A DNA stretch of 64,000 nucleotides from Asaia bogorensis. GTDB lineage: Bacteria; Pseudomonadota; Alphaproteobacteria; CACIAM-22H2. A program made the translations under genes and the position numbers. Shown piece by piece: positions 1 through 8,202 of this stretch; the first letter of the stretch is position 1, and each line of letters opens with the position of its first letter. The notes below the pieces were generated by a model, which was given only the letters and a program-made list of their open reading frames with translations, made no database searches and was not told where the DNA came from. Location of the stretch: assembly GCA_945901855.1 (NCBI GenBank), contig CAMDLT010000008.1:1-64000 (forward strand). The letters are read 5' to 3'.

Positions 1-474
1 AATACATATCAAAAGGAGTGGGCGTCATACAAAGGAGCCAATGCCGGGAAGCTTGGTTCATCTACCAATCTTGGCGATCAACTTTTAGCAGCTATCGCTC
101 GCGGCGAGGTCGTCGCTAGGACTTATCTGACTTTTGGATGGCGATATAAAGAACGCATGCTTCGGAACTCTATTGGAAAGGATTTCCAAAGCGTTTTATT
201 TTACCATGATTTGCCTCGGTACGTATGGGTGACAGAATTCGGGACCTTTGATTCGCTGAACAAGCTAAGCCAGGATGATCAACATATACTTTCGCACTGT
301 GTAGTTGACGCAACGGGTAGTCCGCTTTGGGACAGCGTAAGTATTTTTCATGCTCCAGGGAGAACTATTCGCTGGAGTCACAGCAAGACGGAACCATTTG
401 GAGAATATGATTTTGGAGATTCCGTCTGCGCAGAAGACACACCATATAGGCCGAAGATTCGCGGGCAAAAGTAA
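1..474 (+). CDS. Hypothetical protein, 5' end outside window
   Basis: The frame is open from base 1 to the TAA at 472-474 (157 codons), so the start lies to the left of the window. I do not recognise the family; the visible part is soluble, rich in aromatic residues and has no signal peptide or membrane segment. Base composition is clearly more AT-rich than the rest of the window and codon use differs (many A/T-ending codons), which suggests horizontal origin. It is followed after about 20 bases by the 3' part of ahpD in another frame, so its 3' end sits on a recombination junction. Whether the C-terminus is native is unknown. Confidence 0.5.
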   Translation, partial: NTYQKEWASYKGANAGKLGSSTNLGDQLLAAIARGEVVARTYLTFGWRYKERMLRNSIGKDFQSVLFYHDLPRYVWVTEFGTFDSLNKLSQDDQHILSHCVVDATGSPLWDSVSIFHAPGRTIRWSHSKTEPFGEYDFGDSVCAEDTPYRPKIRGQK

Positions 475-493
475 TCGAGCAGTCGGCTCCTTT

Positions 494-730
494 GGCGTGG
501 CAAAGCCTGGCATCCCGGCGGCCGAGTTCGAACTGCTGAGCCTGGCCGTGTCGGCGATCAACGGCTGCGGGATGTGCATGGACAGCCACGAAAAGCAGCT
601 GCGCCAGCACGGAACTGAACTGGCGGCGATCCAAGCGGCGATGCGCACCGCCGCGACGATCCACGCGATCGGCGTGGTGCTCGACGCCGAGGCGGGAACG
701 ACCGCAAGCGGCATCGCCGAAGCCGCCTGA
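494..730 (+). pseudogene. 5'-truncated AhpD-like alkylhydroperoxidase
   Basis: The reading frame from about base 494 to the TGA at 728-730 encodes 78 residues matching the C-terminal half of AhpD/CMD-family alkylhydroperoxidases. The redox centre is present as CGMC followed by a nearby His in [14 protein letters not shown]. Family members are about 175 residues, so the N-terminal half is missing and no ahpC is visible upstream. The frame extends 5' to base 350 but there it overlaps the preceding unrelated gene, giving a nonsense N-terminus. AhpD normally recycles AhpC through its CxxC; here it is probably a remnant left by the event that brought in the AT-rich DNA to the left. A short chimeric protein cannot be excluded. 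Confidence 0.7.
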
Positions 731-737
731 CGTCCGC

Positions 738-773
738 ACCCCCTTCCCCGACGCATCTGCCGGGGAAGGGGGT
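738..773. terminator. Strong hairpin between ahpD remnant and comM
   Basis: A perfect 13-bp inverted repeat (738-750 and 761-773, arm ACCCCCTTCCCCG) with a 10-base loop lies just after the ahpD remnant stop. It has no T-run on the plus side, so it is a hairpin of the Rho-assisted or bidirectional kind rather than a textbook intrinsic terminator. Confidence 0.55.
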
Positions 774-836
774 TGCCCCGTGCGACGTGGAATTGTAGGA
801 AGGTTCTTCCGCAATTCAACGCCTGGGCAATCTCCA

Positions 837-2366
837 ATGGTCGCGCGCGTCACGACGGTCGCATTCCAGGGCATCGAGACCGTTGCGGTGGACGTGCAAG
901 TGCAGGTCGCGTCGGGCGCACCCGCCTTCGCGGTCGTGGGCCTGCCCGACAACGCGGTCAAAGAAAGCAAAGAGCGCGTGCGCGCGGCGCTGTCGGCCGT
1001 CGGGCTGGCGCTGCCCGGCCGGCGCATCACGGTCAATCTGGCTCCGGCCGATTTGGCCAAAGAAGGCGCGCATTTCGATCTGCCCATCGCGGTCGGCCTG
1101 CTGGTGGCGATGGGCGTGGTTCCGGCCGACTTGATCGAACGCTATGTGGTCCTTGGCGAACTTACACTTGATGCGCGCATACTGCCCGTGCCGGGCGTCT
1201 TGCTCGCGGCCATGGCCGCCACTGCGCAATCGCGCGGGCTGGTGTGTCCCGAGGCCTGCGGCGGCGAAGCGGCGTGGGCCGGGGGCGAGCGAGATTTCGA
1301 GATCGTGGCGGCACCCACGCTGCTGTCGTTGCTCAACCATTTCAAAGGCACCCAGATGCTGGCGGCGCCGCAGCCGCGGCTGGTCGAAGCGCGCGCGACC
1401 GGCCCCGACCTCAAAGACGTCAAAGGCCAGGAGACCGCCAAACGCGCGCTCGAAGTGACGGCGGCGGGCGGCCACAATCTTTTGATGGTCGGGCCGCCGG
1501 GCGCGGGCAAATCCATGCTGGCGCGCTGCCTGCCGGGACTGCTGCCCCCACTTGGCAGCGACGAAGCGCTCGAAGTTTCGATGGTGCAGTCGGCGGCGGG
1601 CCTGATCGAAGGCGGGCGCATCCATCGCCAGCGCCCCTATCGCGATCCGCACCATACGGCGAGCCAGGTATCGCTGATTGGCGGCGGGCCGCGCGCCAAA
1701 CCGGGCGAGGTAAGTTTGGCGCATCTGGGCGTGCTGTTCTTGGACGAGCTGCCGGAATTCCAGCGCGGCGCGCTCGAAGCGTTGCGCCAGCCGCTGGAAA
1801 CCGGGCGCGCGGTCGTCGCGCGTGCGGCCGCGCACGTGACCTATCCCGCGCGCGTGCAATTGGTGGCGGCGATGAATCCGTGCCGCTGCGGCTATCTCGA
1901 CGATCCGGGCCAAGCCTGCGGGCGCGCGCCCAAATGCGCGGCCGAGTACCAATCCAAAATCTCCGGTCCGCTGTTCGACCGCATCGATCTGCATGTGGAT
2001 GTGCCGCCAGTGCGCGCAAGCGATCTCTCGTTGCCGCCGCCCGCCGAAGATTCGGCCATGGTCGCCAAACGCGTGGCGGCGGCGCGCGACCGGCAGATCG
2101 CGCGCTTTGCGAAACTGCCCGCCCCCGATCGGCCCCGCAGCAATGCCGAGCTTGACGGCCGCGCGCTCGAAGAATTCGCGGCGCCGGAGCCGGCGGGGCG
2201 CAAACTGCTCGACGACGCGGCCGAGCGCATAAAGCTGTCGGCGCGCGGCTATCACCGCGTGATGCGCGTGGCGCGCACGCTGGCCGATCTGGAAGCCGCC
2301 GCCACGCCGACGCGCGCGCACATCGCGGAAGCGCTCGGCTATCGCCGCGTGCTGTCGGGGCGGTAG
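837..2366 (+). CDS. comM: YifB/ComM family Mg-chelatase-like AAA+ ATPase
   Basis: 509-residue protein of the ComM/YifB family, a hexameric branch-migration helicase that helps integrate incoming DNA during natural transformation. Residues 1-170 are the N-terminal S5/LonC-like domain (starts MVARVTTVAFQGIE); an AAA+ module follows with Walker A GPPGAGKS at 219-226 and Walker B FLDE at 301-304. The family Cys cluster MNPCRCG continues with two more Cys (349, 351, 361, 367), and the C-terminal Mg-chelatase domain ends the protein. I chose ATG 837 because the family begins exactly there; a GTG at 780 would add 19 unconserved residues. Monocistronic and convergent with the ParA-like gene. Confidence 0.93.
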   Translation: MVARVTTVAFQGIETVAVDVQVQVASGAPAFAVVGLPDNAVKESKERVRAALSAVGLALPGRRITVNLAPADLAKEGAHFDLPIAVGLLVAMGVVPADLIERYVVLGELTLDARILPVPGVLLAAMAATAQSRGLVCPEACGGEAAWAGGERDFEIVAAPTLLSLLNHFKGTQMLAAPQPRLVEARATGPDLKDVKGQETAKRALEVTAAGGHNLLMVGPPGAGKSMLARCLPGLLPPLGSDEALEVSMVQSAAGLIEGGRIHRQRPYRDPHHTASQVSLIGGGPRAKPGEVSLAHLGVLFLDELPEFQRGALEALRQPLETGRAVVARAAAHVTYPARVQLVAAMNPCRCGYLDDPGQACGRAPKCAAEYQSKISGPLFDRIDLHVDVPPVRASDLSLPPPAEDSAMVAKRVAAARDRQIARFAKLPAPDRPRSNAELDGRALEEFAAPEPAGRKLLDDAAERIKLSARGYHRVMRVARTLADLEAAATPTRAHIAEALGYRRVLSGR

Positions 2367-2400
2367 AATTGGCGCGGCGATGCAATTTGCGACGCCCCTC

Positions 2401-3399
2401 TCAAACGGGAGTGGGCGGCGGCAGCGCAACTCGCGCGGCGATTTTTTCGGCAAGTTTTGAATATTGGCTATAGCAGTCGGCGACAGCCGCTTGATGGCCG
2501 CCAATGGCGCCATCGGCGGATTTCAATGCAAACATCGGCAGGCGCGCTTCTTGAGCCATCGGCATCAACGACCGGTAATCTTTGATCTGGGCAAGACAGT
2601 TTTCGTCGCGGTCGATATCGAGGGTCGAATCGTCGGCTCTCGCTTGAACTTTTTCGCGATAGACGCCAGGCAGGCGATCGAGCCATTTTCGAAAAGCCTT
2701 GACCTGTCGTCCCGCGCGCTCGGCGTGGCGCGAAACGACATAGCCGATCGGCTGCATGTGCCCATGCGGCATAGACAATGCCAATTCAGGCGGCGCATTT
2801 TCGGTTCGCTGGCGCCACTCCCTGCGCCATTTGACAAGGCGGGGTCCGACATTTTCGAGCCCCTGAACCGAGAAAAGATCGGGCGCCGCTGGAACCACCA
2901 CATAGTCCGCCGCGATCAGCGCCGCGCGGTTGATAGCGCCAAGATTCGGCCCCACATCGATCAAGCCGATATCGGCTTTGACGACGTCTGCGGCACTTTC
3001 CAACAGGCGGTGGAAGGCGGTCGTGACGCGGAACGAACCTTCGTCGCCCGACAAGGTTTTTGGCCACGTTTCGGACAAAGCATCCTCGAAATCCGACAAG
3101 CCCAAATCGCCAACCATCAGCCACAATCGCGCTCGAACCTCATCGAGGGGCTGGGGATCGATATCGCCCGTGCGGTTTTGCAACCTTGCGATCGACGTCG
3201 CGATTGTTGGCCGCGGTTTTGTTTTCCAAATTTGCTCGAGCCGTTCGTCGGACAAACAAAGGCTGCTGAAATTGGCTTGGGGATCGAGGTCGGCCGCTAC
3301 CACGCGGTAGCCTTGATCGGCGAACATCCAGGCCAGATGGTAGGCAAGCGATGTTTTGCCAACTCCGCCTTTGTTGTTGAAGAATGCGATCGTTTTCAT
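2401..3399 (-). CDS. ParA-family ATPase of an accessory two-gene module
   Basis: 332-residue P-loop ATPase of the ParA/MinD/Soj superfamily. The deviant Walker A KGGVGKTS is at residues 10-17, DLDPQANFS follows at about 37-45 and a Walker B-like IGLIDVGPNLG lies in mid-protein. It is not the chromosome parA (that is at 32.6 kb beside parB) and no ParB-type partner is present. Its ATG overlaps the stop of the upstream AlbA_2/GHKL gene by ATGA, so the two are translationally coupled and probably act together. The long C-terminal half (about residues 170-332) does not match textbook ParA and may be a partner-specific domain. Plasmid-type partitioning remnant, or a defence or regulatory ATPase, are both possible. 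Confidence 0.8.
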   Translation of the reverse strand: MKTIAFFNNKGGVGKTSLAYHLAWMFADQGYRVVAADLDPQANFSSLCLSDERLEQIWKTKPRPTIATSIARLQNRTGDIDPQPLDEVRARLWLMVGDLGLSDFEDALSETWPKTLSGDEGSFRVTTAFHRLLESAADVVKADIGLIDVGPNLGAINRAALIAADYVVVPAAPDLFSVQGLENVGPRLVKWRREWRQRTENAPPELALSMPHGHMQPIGYVVSRHAERAGRQVKAFRKWLDRLPGVYREKVQARADDSTLDIDRDENCLAQIKDYRSLMPMAQEARLPMFALKSADGAIGGHQAAVADCYSQYSKLAEKIAARVALPPPTPV

Positions 3400-4583
3400 G
3401 GCTGTTTCTTTACCACGACCAGCACGTGCAGCGGGTTTGAATAGGTTTCAAGCGGCGGGTTGCCGTTTTTGGCAAGTTCGTCGCGAGCAAGCGGGAACCC
3501 GTAGCCGAATCTTTCCATGAAACCCATGTTCTTGAGCGCACCGGCGATCGTGGGATTACGATAGTCAGCGACGTTCGGTTGGCCGAAATTATCGACTGTA
3601 ACTTGCCCGTAAGGTCCACCAGGGCTTTGTATTTCGACGCGGTCGCTGTACCAGGTAACGCGCACGGGGGCGTGGGTGCCCTCGTAACTGCGGTGGACAA
3701 GCGCATTGCGAAGAAGCTGGCGCAAAGCGGCAATAGGGTAGTCCGGCTGCTCGCGGCGCAGCGCGGGGCCGATCTTGCCGGCGGTACGGATATTGAGCGC
3801 TGCGAGTTCTTCGATTTGGCGAATTTGATCGGGTAATGCGCCGCTTATCTCTTTCTGATCCAGAATCGGATCGATCAGCTCCGTTCCGTCGATCCGTAGA
3901 AACTGCACATAGGCGCCCGGAAAGAACCGTCTCGGATCGATGCCCAAAAGCAGCATGGCTGCATTTGTTGGCGTACCGTCTGGCCGCAACAAATGGAGAG
4001 CGCGCATTTGCGCCTTGTCGCTGCGGCCGTTTTCGGCGAGCACTTCGCGCGAAACGGCGCTCGGCAAATACTCGGATCTGAAACGAGGCATGTCGAGATC
4101 GGCAAGGCTCGCCTCGGTGACACCCTGCGCATCGAAGGGTAGGGTGCCCCAGCGTTTTTTCTCGACCAAGCGGCGCTCTTCGTCGGCGCTCGCTTGTCGC
4201 GTCGTCGGGCCGACGCGCACCCAGACCCGGCCATCGTAGCGCAGCGGCGTGTTGTCGGACGGTTGCACTTCGACAAGCACGACCGGGCATCCGCGAACGG
4301 TCCGTTTTTCGACCGACACCGTCGGAAAGGGCTGAAACAATCCATCGCTGCGCCAATTTGCGATGGTTTGCAGCAACACGTCGTCGATTTCGAGCGCAGC
4401 ACAGGCGCCGTCGTCATCCTGCCCGACAACGACGAAGCTCGGCAGGCGCGTATTCGGCAAATCGTTTGCGAAGGCGCAAATCGCACGACGCATGCCTTCT
4501 TTTGCATCCAGATTTCGTTTGCGCTCGACACGATACGACTCGCTGCCGTCGAAAATTCGCTCAAGTTCCTGATCCGTCGTCAT
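3396..4583 (-). CDS. AlbA_2 (Schlafen-like) plus GHKL-type ATP-binding protein
   Basis: 395 residues from the chosen ATG at 4583; a longer in-frame start at 4658 (420 residues) is possible, but the extra N-terminus is basic and unlike the family. Residues about 10-120 form an AlbA_2/Schlafen-type domain (ESYRVERKRN, then AICAFAND and FVVVGQDD). The C-terminal part has the ATP-binding region of RecG-related regulators, with LLRNALVHRSY and a glycine-rich stretch near the end (MERFGYGFPLARDEL). Proteins of this build are transcriptional regulators or components of defence and toxin-antitoxin-like modules. It is the first gene of a pair with the ParA-like ATPase (ATGA overlap) and has its own promoter upstream. 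Function is inferred from domains only. Confidence 0.75.
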   Translation of the reverse strand: MTTDQELERIFDGSESYRVERKRNLDAKEGMRRAICAFANDLPNTRLPSFVVVGQDDDGACAALEIDDVLLQTIANWRSDGLFQPFPTVSVEKRTVRGCPVVLVEVQPSDNTPLRYDGRVWVRVGPTTRQASADEERRLVEKKRWGTLPFDAQGVTEASLADLDMPRFRSEYLPSAVSREVLAENGRSDKAQMRALHLLRPDGTPTNAAMLLLGIDPRRFFPGAYVQFLRIDGTELIDPILDQKEISGALPDQIRQIEELAALNIRTAGKIGPALRREQPDYPIAALRQLLRNALVHRSYEGTHAPVRVTWYSDRVEIQSPGGPYGQVTVDNFGQPNVADYRNPTIAGALKNMGFMERFGYGFPLARDELAKNGNPPLETYSNPLHVLVVVKKQP

Positions 4584-4673
4584 AACGCCATTGTGCGACA
4601 GCGACCGTTCCAAATACAATCTTCGCCTTGATTGGGCTCGATGTTTAGATTTTCGCATTGGCGAACATGTGTT

Positions 4674-4701
4674 ATTATCCTAGCTAGGTTAACTTTGAAA
4701 A
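4674..4701 (-). promoter_or_regulatory. Candidate sigma-70 promoter for AlbA_2-ParA operon
   Basis: On the minus strand TTTTCA (4696-4701) and GATAAT (4674-4679) are separated by 16 bp; the -10 matches 5 of 6 consensus bases and the -35 matches 4 of 6. Transcription would start about 85 bases before the ATG at 4583. Confidence 0.45.
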
Positions 4702-4710
4702 AAGTTATCC
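4687..4710. promoter_or_regulatory. Operator-like inverted repeat over the -35 region
   Basis: GGTTAACTTT (4687-4696) and AAAGTTATCC (4701-4710) form a 10-bp inverted repeat with one mismatch and a 4-base spacer, overlapping the predicted -35 of the AlbA_2-ParA promoter. A perfect 10-bp palindrome CCTAGCTAGG (4679-4688) overlaps its left edge and the -10. The placement suits a repressor site, possibly autoregulation by the AlbA_2 protein. Confidence 0.4.
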
Positions 4711-4812
4711 GTGCTGTTTGACAAGTGAATATCGACGCCCTGCGCGACACCCGGAATTTCCCGTGCGATTCGCGGGGTGTTTTGAGGAAAATCAGAGACT
4801 TAATATGCGCCG

Positions 4813-4874
4813 TGTCGCGTGGATGTCGCGTCTATGTCGCGTTCGAATCGCGTCTATGTCGCGCAGATGTCGCG
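4813..4874. repeat. Array of six 11-bp direct repeats (core TGTCGCG)
   Basis: TGTCGCG occurs at 4813, 4824, 4835, 4857 and 4868, with a degenerate copy AATCGCG at 4846, giving an uninterrupted period of exactly 11 bp, about one helical turn, so all copies face the same side of the DNA. An inverted partial copy (CCCTGCGACAT) lies at 4897-4907 and can pair with the last direct copy. The array lies between the accessory module and the his operon, 139-195 bp upstream of the module's predicted -10. It resembles an iteron or multi-site operator. Confidence 0.6.
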
Positions 4875-4917
4875 CAGGGTTAACGCCGCGCGTTTGCCCT
4901 GCGACATAGGTTAAAAA

Positions 4918-5283
4918 TCAGGATGCCTTGGCGATCATCCGGCCAAGCTGCCCGCCGCCGAAGATATGGACGTGCAGATGGGGCACTTCCTGGTGCCCGT
5001 CGCGGCCGATATTGGACAAGATCCGATAGCCGTTGGCTGCCACGCCCACTTGGCGGGCCACGTCGCCGACGGCCTTGAGGAACCCCGCCTGCATGTCGCC
5101 CGGCGCGTTCGCCGTGAAATCGTCGAGCGACACGTAGGGTCCCTTCGGAATCACCAGCACATGGACCGGCGCAAGCGGGTTGATGTCGTGGAAGGCCAGA
5201 ACGAATTCGTTCTCGTAGACCTTCTTGCAAGGAATCTCGCCGCGCAGAATGCGGGCGAACACGTTGGTTGGGTCGTAGGCCAT
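4918..5283 (-). CDS. HIT family nucleotide-binding protein (HinT-like)
   Basis: 121-residue histidine-triad protein. The signature HLHVHIFGGG (His-x-His-x-His) is at residues 102-111, with the typical N-terminal IFxxILRGEIPC-type sequence (FARILRGEIPCKKVYE) and the DINPLAPVHVLVIPK strand. HinT-type enzymes hydrolyse purine nucleoside phosphoramidates and acyl-adenylates in the cytoplasm. Length is normal for the family. It is the last gene of the his operon, 17 bases after hisE, a linkage common in alphaproteobacteria. ATG 5283 is the only sensible start. Confidence 0.92.
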   Translation of the reverse strand: MAYDPTNVFARILRGEIPCKKVYENEFVLAFHDINPLAPVHVLVIPKGPYVSLDDFTANAPGDMQAGFLKAVGDVARQVGVAANGYRILSNIGRDGHQEVPHLHVHIFGGGQLGRMIAKAS

Positions 5284-5300
5284 CGCTGGGGCGTCCGGGG

Positions 5301-5657
5301 TCAGTCTTGTTTGGCGGGGTCGCGGGCGGCTTTTTCGGCAAGGCCCGACATGCCTTCGCGGCCCGCCAATTCGTTCCAAACTTCGCTTGGCTCGACCCGC
5401 ATGTCCGACCACAGCACCAGCAGATGGTACATGAGGTCGGCGCTCTCCTCGATCAGCCGTTTGCGGTTGTCGCGCACCGCCTCGATCACCACCTCGACGG
5501 CTTCCTCGCCGACCTTCTGGGCGATTTTCTTGGTGCCCTTCTGGAACAGCCGGGCCGTGTGCGAGGTTGTAGGGTCCGCGTGGCGACGGCTTTCGATGGT
5601 CTGGAACAGCCGTTCGAGCACGGCGTCGGTCGAGGCGGATTTGGTTTCGTCGATCAT
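5301..5657 (-). CDS. hisE: Phosphoribosyl-ATP pyrophosphatase
   Basis: 118 residues, MazG-like all-alpha fold. It hydrolyses phosphoribosyl-ATP to phosphoribosyl-AMP and PPi, the second step of histidine synthesis. The acidic metal-binding helices are visible: [17 protein letters not shown] followed by [13 protein letters not shown]. It stands alone here (no hisI fusion) and no hisI is visible in the window. Its ATG overlaps the hisF stop (ATGA at 5654-5657), so translation is coupled to hisF. C-terminal tail after about residue 105 is Lys/Ala-rich and variable in the family. Confidence 0.95.
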   Translation of the reverse strand: MIDETKSASTDAVLERLFQTIESRRHADPTTSHTARLFQKGTKKIAQKVGEEAVEVVIEAVRDNRKRLIEESADLMYHLLVLWSDMRVEPSEVWNELAGREGMSGLAEKAARDPAKQD

Positions 5658-6448
5658 GGCGCCGATTCTGGCAGAGCCTTGCCCGCTTGGAAAGGGCGAA
5701 CCGCGATGCCCGCCGCCGCCAAATGGGCTTTGACCTGGGCGATGCCGAACGTGCCGAAGTGAAAGACCGATGCCGCCAGCACCGCCGCCGCGTGGCCGTC
5801 GCGAATGCCTTCGACAAAATGGTCGAGCGTGCCAACCCCGCCCGACGCGATGACCGGAATCGATATCGCATCGGCCACGGCGCGCGTCAGTTCCACGTTG
5901 AAGCCGGCTTTGGTTCCGTCGCGATCCATCGAGGTCAGCAGGATCTCGCCCGCACCAAGTTCGGCCATGCGCTGGGCCCAGGCGACGGCCTCAAGCCCCG
6001 TCGCGGTGCGTCCGCCATGGGTGAAAACTTCGAACCGGCCGGGCGCCACGCGTTTGGCATCGACCGCCACGGTCACGCATTGGCTGCCGAACTTTTCGGC
6101 GGCCGCTTGCACGAATGCCGGATTGGTGACGGCGGCCGTGTTGATCGAGGCTTTGTCGGCCCCGGCCAGCAGCAACTTGCGGATGTCGTCGACCGTGCGC
6201 ACGCCGCCGCCCACGGTCAGCGGCATGAAGCAGCGTTCGGCGGTGCGCGAAACGACGTCGTAGATCGTCTCGCGGTTTTCGTGGCTGGCGCCGATGTCGA
6301 GAAAACAAAGTTCGTCGGCCCCGGCGGCATCGTAGGCGGCGGCCGCTTCGACCGGGTCGCCCGCATCGACCAAATCGACGAAGTTGATCCCCTTGACGAC
6401 GCGCCCGTCTTTGACGTCGAGGCACGGGATGATGCGGATCTTCAGCAT
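5654..6448 (-). CDS. hisF: Imidazole glycerol phosphate synthase, cyclase subunit
   Basis: 264-residue (beta/alpha)8 barrel. It begins [20 protein letters not shown], with the catalytic Asp in the CLDV motif (about residue 11) and the second Asp in TSMDRDGT (about residue 177). With HisH it converts PRFAR and ammonia to IGP and AICAR. Its start overlaps the hisA stop by 7 bases and its stop overlaps hisE. The last 10 residues beyond the usual 253 are an Ala/Pro-rich extension without a visible role. Confidence 0.97.
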   Translation of the reverse strand: MLKIRIIPCLDVKDGRVVKGINFVDLVDAGDPVEAAAAYDAAGADELCFLDIGASHENRETIYDVVSRTAERCFMPLTVGGGVRTVDDIRKLLLAGADKASINTAAVTNPAFVQAAAEKFGSQCVTVAVDAKRVAPGRFEVFTHGGRTATGLEAVAWAQRMAELGAGEILLTSMDRDGTKAGFNVELTRAVADAISIPVIASGGVGTLDHFVEGIRDGHAAAVLAASVFHFGTFGIAQVKAHLAAAGIAVRPFQAGKALPESAP

Positions 6449-7173
6449 CCGGCCGCCAGCAGCTGGATGGCTTGGACCAGATCGATCCGCCCGTCATAGA
6501 TCGCGCGGCCGGAAATCGCCCCCGCAATGCCGTCGGCCGCGCGGGCTTTGAGGGCGCGCAGATCGTCGAGCGACGAAACGCCGCCCGATGCGATCACCGG
6601 GATCGGCACCGCGCGGGCCAAAGCGGCCGTCGCTTCGACATTCGGTCCCTGCATCGCGCCGTCGCGGTCGATATCGGTATAGACGATGGCGGCGACACCG
6701 GCATCGACGAACCGTTTGGCAAGATCGAGCGCCGTCACGTTCGAGGTTTCGGCCCAGCCCTCGACCGCAACCAGCCCGTCGCGCGCATCGATGCCGACCA
6801 CGATCCGGCCGGGCCAGTCGCGGCAGGCTTGTTTGACCAAAGCCGGATCGCGCAGGGCGACGGTGCCAAGAATGACCCGCCGGATGCCGGCTTCGAGCCA
6901 AGCGCGGATATGCGCTGGCGTGCGGATGCCGCCGCCCAGTTGGATCGGGATTCGAATGCGCGCCAAGATTGCACGGACCGCGTCACCGTTGGTTGACTGT
7001 CCGGCAAACGCGCCGTCCAGATCGACCAGATGCAGCCATTGGCAACCGGCGTCGGCGAAGATTTCAGCCTGCGCAGCCGGGTCGGTGTTGAACACCGTCG
7101 CTTGGTCCATGGCCCCGCGCAGCAGCCGCACGCAGTTTCCGCCTTTGAGGTCGATCGCCGGAAACAGGATCAT
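6442..7173 (-). CDS. hisA: ProFAR isomerase
   Basis: 243-residue half-barrel-repeat isomerase paralogous to HisF. It begins [12 protein letters not shown], with the catalytic Asp in AIDLK (residue 7) and the second Asp in YTDIDRDG (about residue 130). It converts ProFAR to PRFAR. I chose ATG 7173 because it forms an ATGA overlap with the hisH stop; a GTG at 7182 would add three residues. Sits between hisH and hisF in the operon. Confidence 0.96.
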   Translation of the reverse strand: MILFPAIDLKGGNCVRLLRGAMDQATVFNTDPAAQAEIFADAGCQWLHLVDLDGAFAGQSTNGDAVRAILARIRIPIQLGGGIRTPAHIRAWLEAGIRRVILGTVALRDPALVKQACRDWPGRIVVGIDARDGLVAVEGWAETSNVTALDLAKRFVDAGVAAIVYTDIDRDGAMQGPNVEATAALARAVPIPVIASGGVSSLDDLRALKARAADGIAGAISGRAIYDGRIDLVQAIQLLAAGC

Positions 7174-7793
7174 GGTCGCCACGCCAAAAAATTACGGATC
7201 AGTTGCAGCCCGATCGCCTGGCTTTTTTCCGGATGGAATTGCGCGCCGGCGATGTTGTCCTTGCCGACCATCGCGACGATCGGCCCGCCATAATCCGCCG
7301 TCGCGAGGACGTGGTTTTTGTCGGTCGGCACAAAATGGTAGCTGTTGGCAAAATAGACATGGGGGTCGGCCGGCCAGTCCTTCAGCAGCGCATGCGGCTT
7401 GCAGTCGAGGCCGTTCCAGCCGAGCTGCGGAAGTTTGAGGGCGGGGTCGCAAGGCGTCATCCGCACGACTTCGCCTGCAATCCAACCGAGTCCGGCGTGA
7501 GTGCCGTGTTCGAAACCGGTGGTTGCAAAAAGCTGCATGCCGACGCAGATGCCGAGCAACGGCACGCCGCGTTTAAGAACCGCTTCGTCCAGCGCCGCGA
7601 CCATGCCGGGCACGGCGCGCAGGCCCGCCGCGCAATCGCCGAACGCCCCTTGGCCGGGCACCACGATGCGGTCGGCGCTGCGGATTTTGGCAGGGTCCGA
7701 CGTGACGGTCGCATCGGTTCGGGCGACGGTTGACAACGCTTTCGCAGCCGAGCGCAGATTGCCCGCCCCGTAATCGACCACGACGATGTTCAT
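7170..7793 (-). CDS. hisH: Imidazole glycerol phosphate synthase, glutaminase subunit
   Basis: 207-residue class I glutamine amidotransferase supplying ammonia to HisF. The nucleophile Cys lies in [11 protein letters not shown] and the His-Glu pair in FHPEKSQ near the C-terminus. ATG 7793 ([12 protein letters not shown]) is the conserved start and overlaps the stop of the DUF2628 gene by ATGA; an upstream ATG at 7844 would add 17 unconserved residues. Coupled downstream to hisA by ATGA. Confidence 0.96.
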   Translation of the reverse strand: MNIVVVDYGAGNLRSAAKALSTVARTDATVTSDPAKIRSADRIVVPGQGAFGDCAAGLRAVPGMVAALDEAVLKRGVPLLGICVGMQLFATTGFEHGTHAGLGWIAGEVVRMTPCDPALKLPQLGWNGLDCKPHALLKDWPADPHVYFANSYHFVPTDKNHVLATADYGGPIVAMVGKDNIAGAQFHPEKSQAIGLQLIRNFLAWRP

Positions 7794-8197
7794 CGCTCGG
7801 CCGATTCGGCCAGCAGGCGGCTGGGGCTGTGGCGACGAAACCAATCGAGTTCGGCTTCGGCCAAATTGCGTCCGCTCGTGATGCCCCGTTCGGCCAAGCC
7901 TGCGCGGCCGAGTTTGGCCCGGCGCAGATCGTTGGCCTCAAACGCAAACAGCGCCGACAGCCCCACGCCAAAAACCGCGTCGGCCGCAGGATCGATCAGG
8001 CCCATCTCGCTTGCCAGTGCCAGCGCCACGATCGCCAGCAACAGCAGCACGCCCGGCAGCCACAGCCGATGGTAGAACGCCCAAAACGGCCCGAACACGA
8101 ACGCGGGCCACGCAAAACCTTCTTTGACGAACCGCGCGTCGCGGTCGGGTCCGCGCCCGAACGGCGAAAAATGGACCGTGTAAAGGTTCGCTGCCAT
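7790..8197 (-). CDS. DUF2628 membrane protein within the his operon
   Basis: 135-residue small membrane protein of the DUF2628 family. The N-terminus has the characteristic FVKEGFAWPAFVFGPFWAFYHR pattern followed by a hydrophobic segment (about residues 46-65) and a second one (about 72-88); the C-terminus is charged. Function of the family is unknown. It lies between hisB and hisH in the same orientation, 5 bases after hisB and coupled to hisH by ATGA; this linkage recurs in alphaproteobacteria but no role in histidine synthesis is established. Confidence 0.85.
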   Translation of the reverse strand: MAANLYTVHFSPFGRGPDRDARFVKEGFAWPAFVFGPFWAFYHRLWLPGVLLLLAIVALALASEMGLIDPAADAVFGVGLSALFAFEANDLRRAKLGRAGLAERGITSGRNLAEAELDWFRRHSPSRLLAESAER

Positions 8198-8202
8198 AGC
8201 GC

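Larger units (their letters stand above)
4584..4917. other. Intergenic control region of the ParA/AlbA_2 module
   Basis: About 330 bases without a gene. It holds, from left to right, the untranslated leader of the AlbA_2 gene, a sigma-70-like promoter on the minus strand (4674-4701), two palindromes over it (CCTAGCTAGG at 4679-4688 and a 10-bp imperfect repeat at 4687-4710), an array of 11-bp direct repeats (4813-4874), and a hairpin (4867-4907) just after the HIT gene. Confidence 0.6.

Noticed and set aside
816..2513. 565-codon minus-strand frame opposite comM
   Set aside because: It reads antisense to the well-supported comM gene and is Arg/Ala/His-rich without a recognised domain; GC-rich codon bias creates such frames.
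3768..3784. Copy of the GGCAGATCTTGCC palindrome in the AlbA_2 gene
   Set aside because: The match GGCCGATCTTGCCGG has a mismatch and lies within coding sequence without a -24/-12 element nearby.
4041..4056. parS-like CACTTCGCGCGAAACGG in the AlbA_2 gene
   Set aside because: The left half has two to three mismatches and it sits in coding DNA where the central TTCGCGCGAA is common; not counted as parS.
4813..4874. CRISPR array
   Set aside because: The 11-bp repeat units are too short and have no spacers of variable sequence between them, and no cas genes are present.
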